From Anaerolineae bacterium (GTDB taxonomy: Bacteria > Chloroflexota > Anaerolineae > Anaerolineales > UBA11858): a stretch of DNA of 6,649 nucleotides. The DNA is taken from positions 1-6,649 of the forward strand of contig RFKO01000311.1 in assembly GCA_003694235.1 (NCBI GenBank). Reading direction: 5' to 3'. How positions within the stretch are numbered: position 1 is the stretch's first letter; each line of letters begins with the position of its first letter. The notes below the pieces were generated by a model. The model was not told the origin of the DNA and searched no databases. It saw only the letters and a program-made list of their open reading frames with translations. The position numbers and the translations under genes are program-made. This document shows, one piece after another, positions 5,726 through 6,649 of this stretch.

Positions 5726-6649
5726 ATGTACATCATAGGTGAAAATATTCACATCGTATCCGAAAAAGTCAAGGAGGCGCTCAAAAACCGCGACCGCGAG
5801 TTCTTCATGGAGCTGGCGGTGCGGCAGGTGGAGGCCGGCGCCAAAGCGATCGACGTCAACCTGGGGCCGCGCAAAAAAGACTGGGAAGAGGTCTTCCCCT
5901 GGATCGTGGAAACGCTGGAGGCGGTGGTGGATGTCCCGCTCTCGCTGGACACCACCAACATCAACGGCATGGAAGCGGCCCTGCGCAAGATCACCAAAGC
6001 ACAGCCGATCCTCAACTCCACCAGCGCCGAACTGGAGCGCCTGGAAAAAGTCCCCCTGCTGGCCAAGAAGTACAACGCCAAAGTGATCGCGCTGACCATG
6101 GGGGCATCCGGCATTCCTGTCGCCGCCGATGAGCGTGTGCGCATCGCCGTGGAGCAACTGATCCCCCGCTTCCTGGAGATCGACTTCCCCATGGAGGATG
6201 TGATCATCGACCCGCTGGTGCTCACCGTCTCCGGCTGCCAGGAATATTGCCCGGAGTTGATCGAGGCCGTGCGCATGCTGCAGTTTGCCTGGGACCCGCC
6301 GCTGACCGTTTCGGTCGGCCTATCCAACGTCTCCAACGCCGTGCCCGCCGCCAACCGGCCGCTGATCAACCGCGTCTACCTGGCGATGCTGATGGGCGTC
6401 GGGCTGCAGATGATGATCGCCAACCCGTTCGACCAGAAGCAAAATCAGGTGATCGAGTGGATCGAGAACAAGGACACTTCCACGCCGCTGGCGCGGGTGT
6501 ACAACAAGATCGCTGAGCGCACCGCCGCCGGCGAAGAGCCACAGATGGAAGACTTCGACCTCTCCGACCCGGAGCAGGCCGCCATCTGGAAGACCACGCA
6601 AATCCTGCTCAACAAGGTGATCTACGCCGACGGCTATCTCAGCCAGTAA
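5726..6649 (+). CDS. acsE: Methyltetrahydrofolate:corrinoid iron-sulfur protein methyltransferase
   Basis: This 307-residue TIM-barrel enzyme of the pterin-binding family transfers the methyl group of methyl-tetrahydrofolate to the Co(I) of CFeSP, linking the methyl branch of the Wood-Ljungdahl pathway to acetyl-CoA synthesis. Landmarks: MYIIGENIH at the start, AIDVNLGP, SLDTTN (D75), LNSTSAE (N97), IIDPLVL (D162), VGLSNVS (N201) and NRPLINR (R211). These match the folate and active-site residues D75, N96, D160, N199 and R207 of the Moorella enzyme as I recall it. The ATG at 5726 is chosen because it places D75 at the family position and has a well-spaced AGGA; a GTG at 5705 would add seven residues. 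The protein is about 45 residues longer than the usual 262; the extra sequence is a charged stretch around 249-292 just before the conserved C-terminal helix (ILLNKVIYAD). The stop codon is the last triplet of the window. Confidence 0.95.
   Translation: MYIIGENIHIVSEKVKEALKNRDREFFMELAVRQVEAGAKAIDVNLGPRKKDWEEVFPWIVETLEAVVDVPLSLDTTNINGMEAALRKITKAQPILNSTSAELERLEKVPLLAKKYNAKVIALTMGASGIPVAADERVRIAVEQLIPRFLEIDFPMEDVIIDPLVLTVSGCQEYCPELIEAVRMLQFAWDPPLTVSVGLSNVSNAVPAANRPLINRVYLAMLMGVGLQMMIANPFDQKQNQVIEWIENKDTSTPLARVYNKIAERTAAGEEPQMEDFDLSDPEQAAIWKTTQILLNKVIYADGYLSQ

Noticed and set aside
1..6649. Mobile elements, tRNA/rRNA genes, CRISPR arrays
   Set aside because: No transposase or integrase fragments, direct-repeat arrays or tRNA-like cloverleafs were seen; codon use and GC look uniform across the operon.

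Overview
This window is a stretch of a Wood-Ljungdahl (reductive acetyl-CoA) operon. All genes are on the + strand and tightly packed. In order it holds: the C-terminal third of acetyl-CoA synthase (acsB, cut by the left edge), a small CBS-domain protein, the corrinoid iron-sulfur protein (CFeSP) small subunit (acsD) and large subunit (acsC), the ATP-dependent reductive activator of CFeSP (RACE/RACo, acsV-like), and the methyltetrahydrofolate:CFeSP methyltransferase (acsE). The window ends on the acsE stop codon. Whatever follows, and the CO dehydrogenase expected near acsB, lie outside.

How the genes work together: AcsE moves the methyl group of methyl-tetrahydrofolate to the Co(I) corrinoid held by the AcsC/AcsD heterodimer. 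The methylated CFeSP passes the methyl group to the A-cluster nickel of AcsB, which joins it to CO and CoA to make acetyl-CoA. When the corrinoid is accidentally oxidised to Co(II), the activator uses its [2Fe-2S] cluster and ATP hydrolysis to restore Co(I). All diagnostic residues I could check are present: the six A-cluster cysteines with spacing identical to the Moorella enzyme as I recall it, the four [4Fe-4S] cysteines of AcsC, the four [2Fe-2S] cysteines and ASKHA motifs of the activator, and the active-site Asp/Asn set of AcsE. The core genes look intact and functional.

Organism: an anaerobic, high-GC bacterium (I estimate 60-65% GC by eye) with a bacterial-type, not archaeal-type, pathway. 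The protein flavour and a hairpin style I associate with that group suggest Chloroflexota (Anaerolineae-like), but this is a guess from memory. The sequence does not show whether the pathway runs toward acetate/CO2 fixation or in the oxidative direction.

The least ordinary parts are the CBS-domain gene between acsB and acsD, whose usual nucleotide-binding residues are degenerate, and the structured gaps. A 16-bp perfect hairpin sits between acsB and the CBS gene, a longer imperfect fold lies in the 106-base acsD leader, and an imperfect hairpin starts right after the acsC stop. In contrast, acsD and acsC (a 1:1 heterodimer) are joined by a short gap with a strong ribosome site overlapping the stop codon. 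The methyltransferase also carries an apparent charged insertion of about 40-45 residues near its C-terminus. No RNA genes, mobile elements, CRISPR arrays or clear promoters were seen, and no gap exceeds 106 bases.
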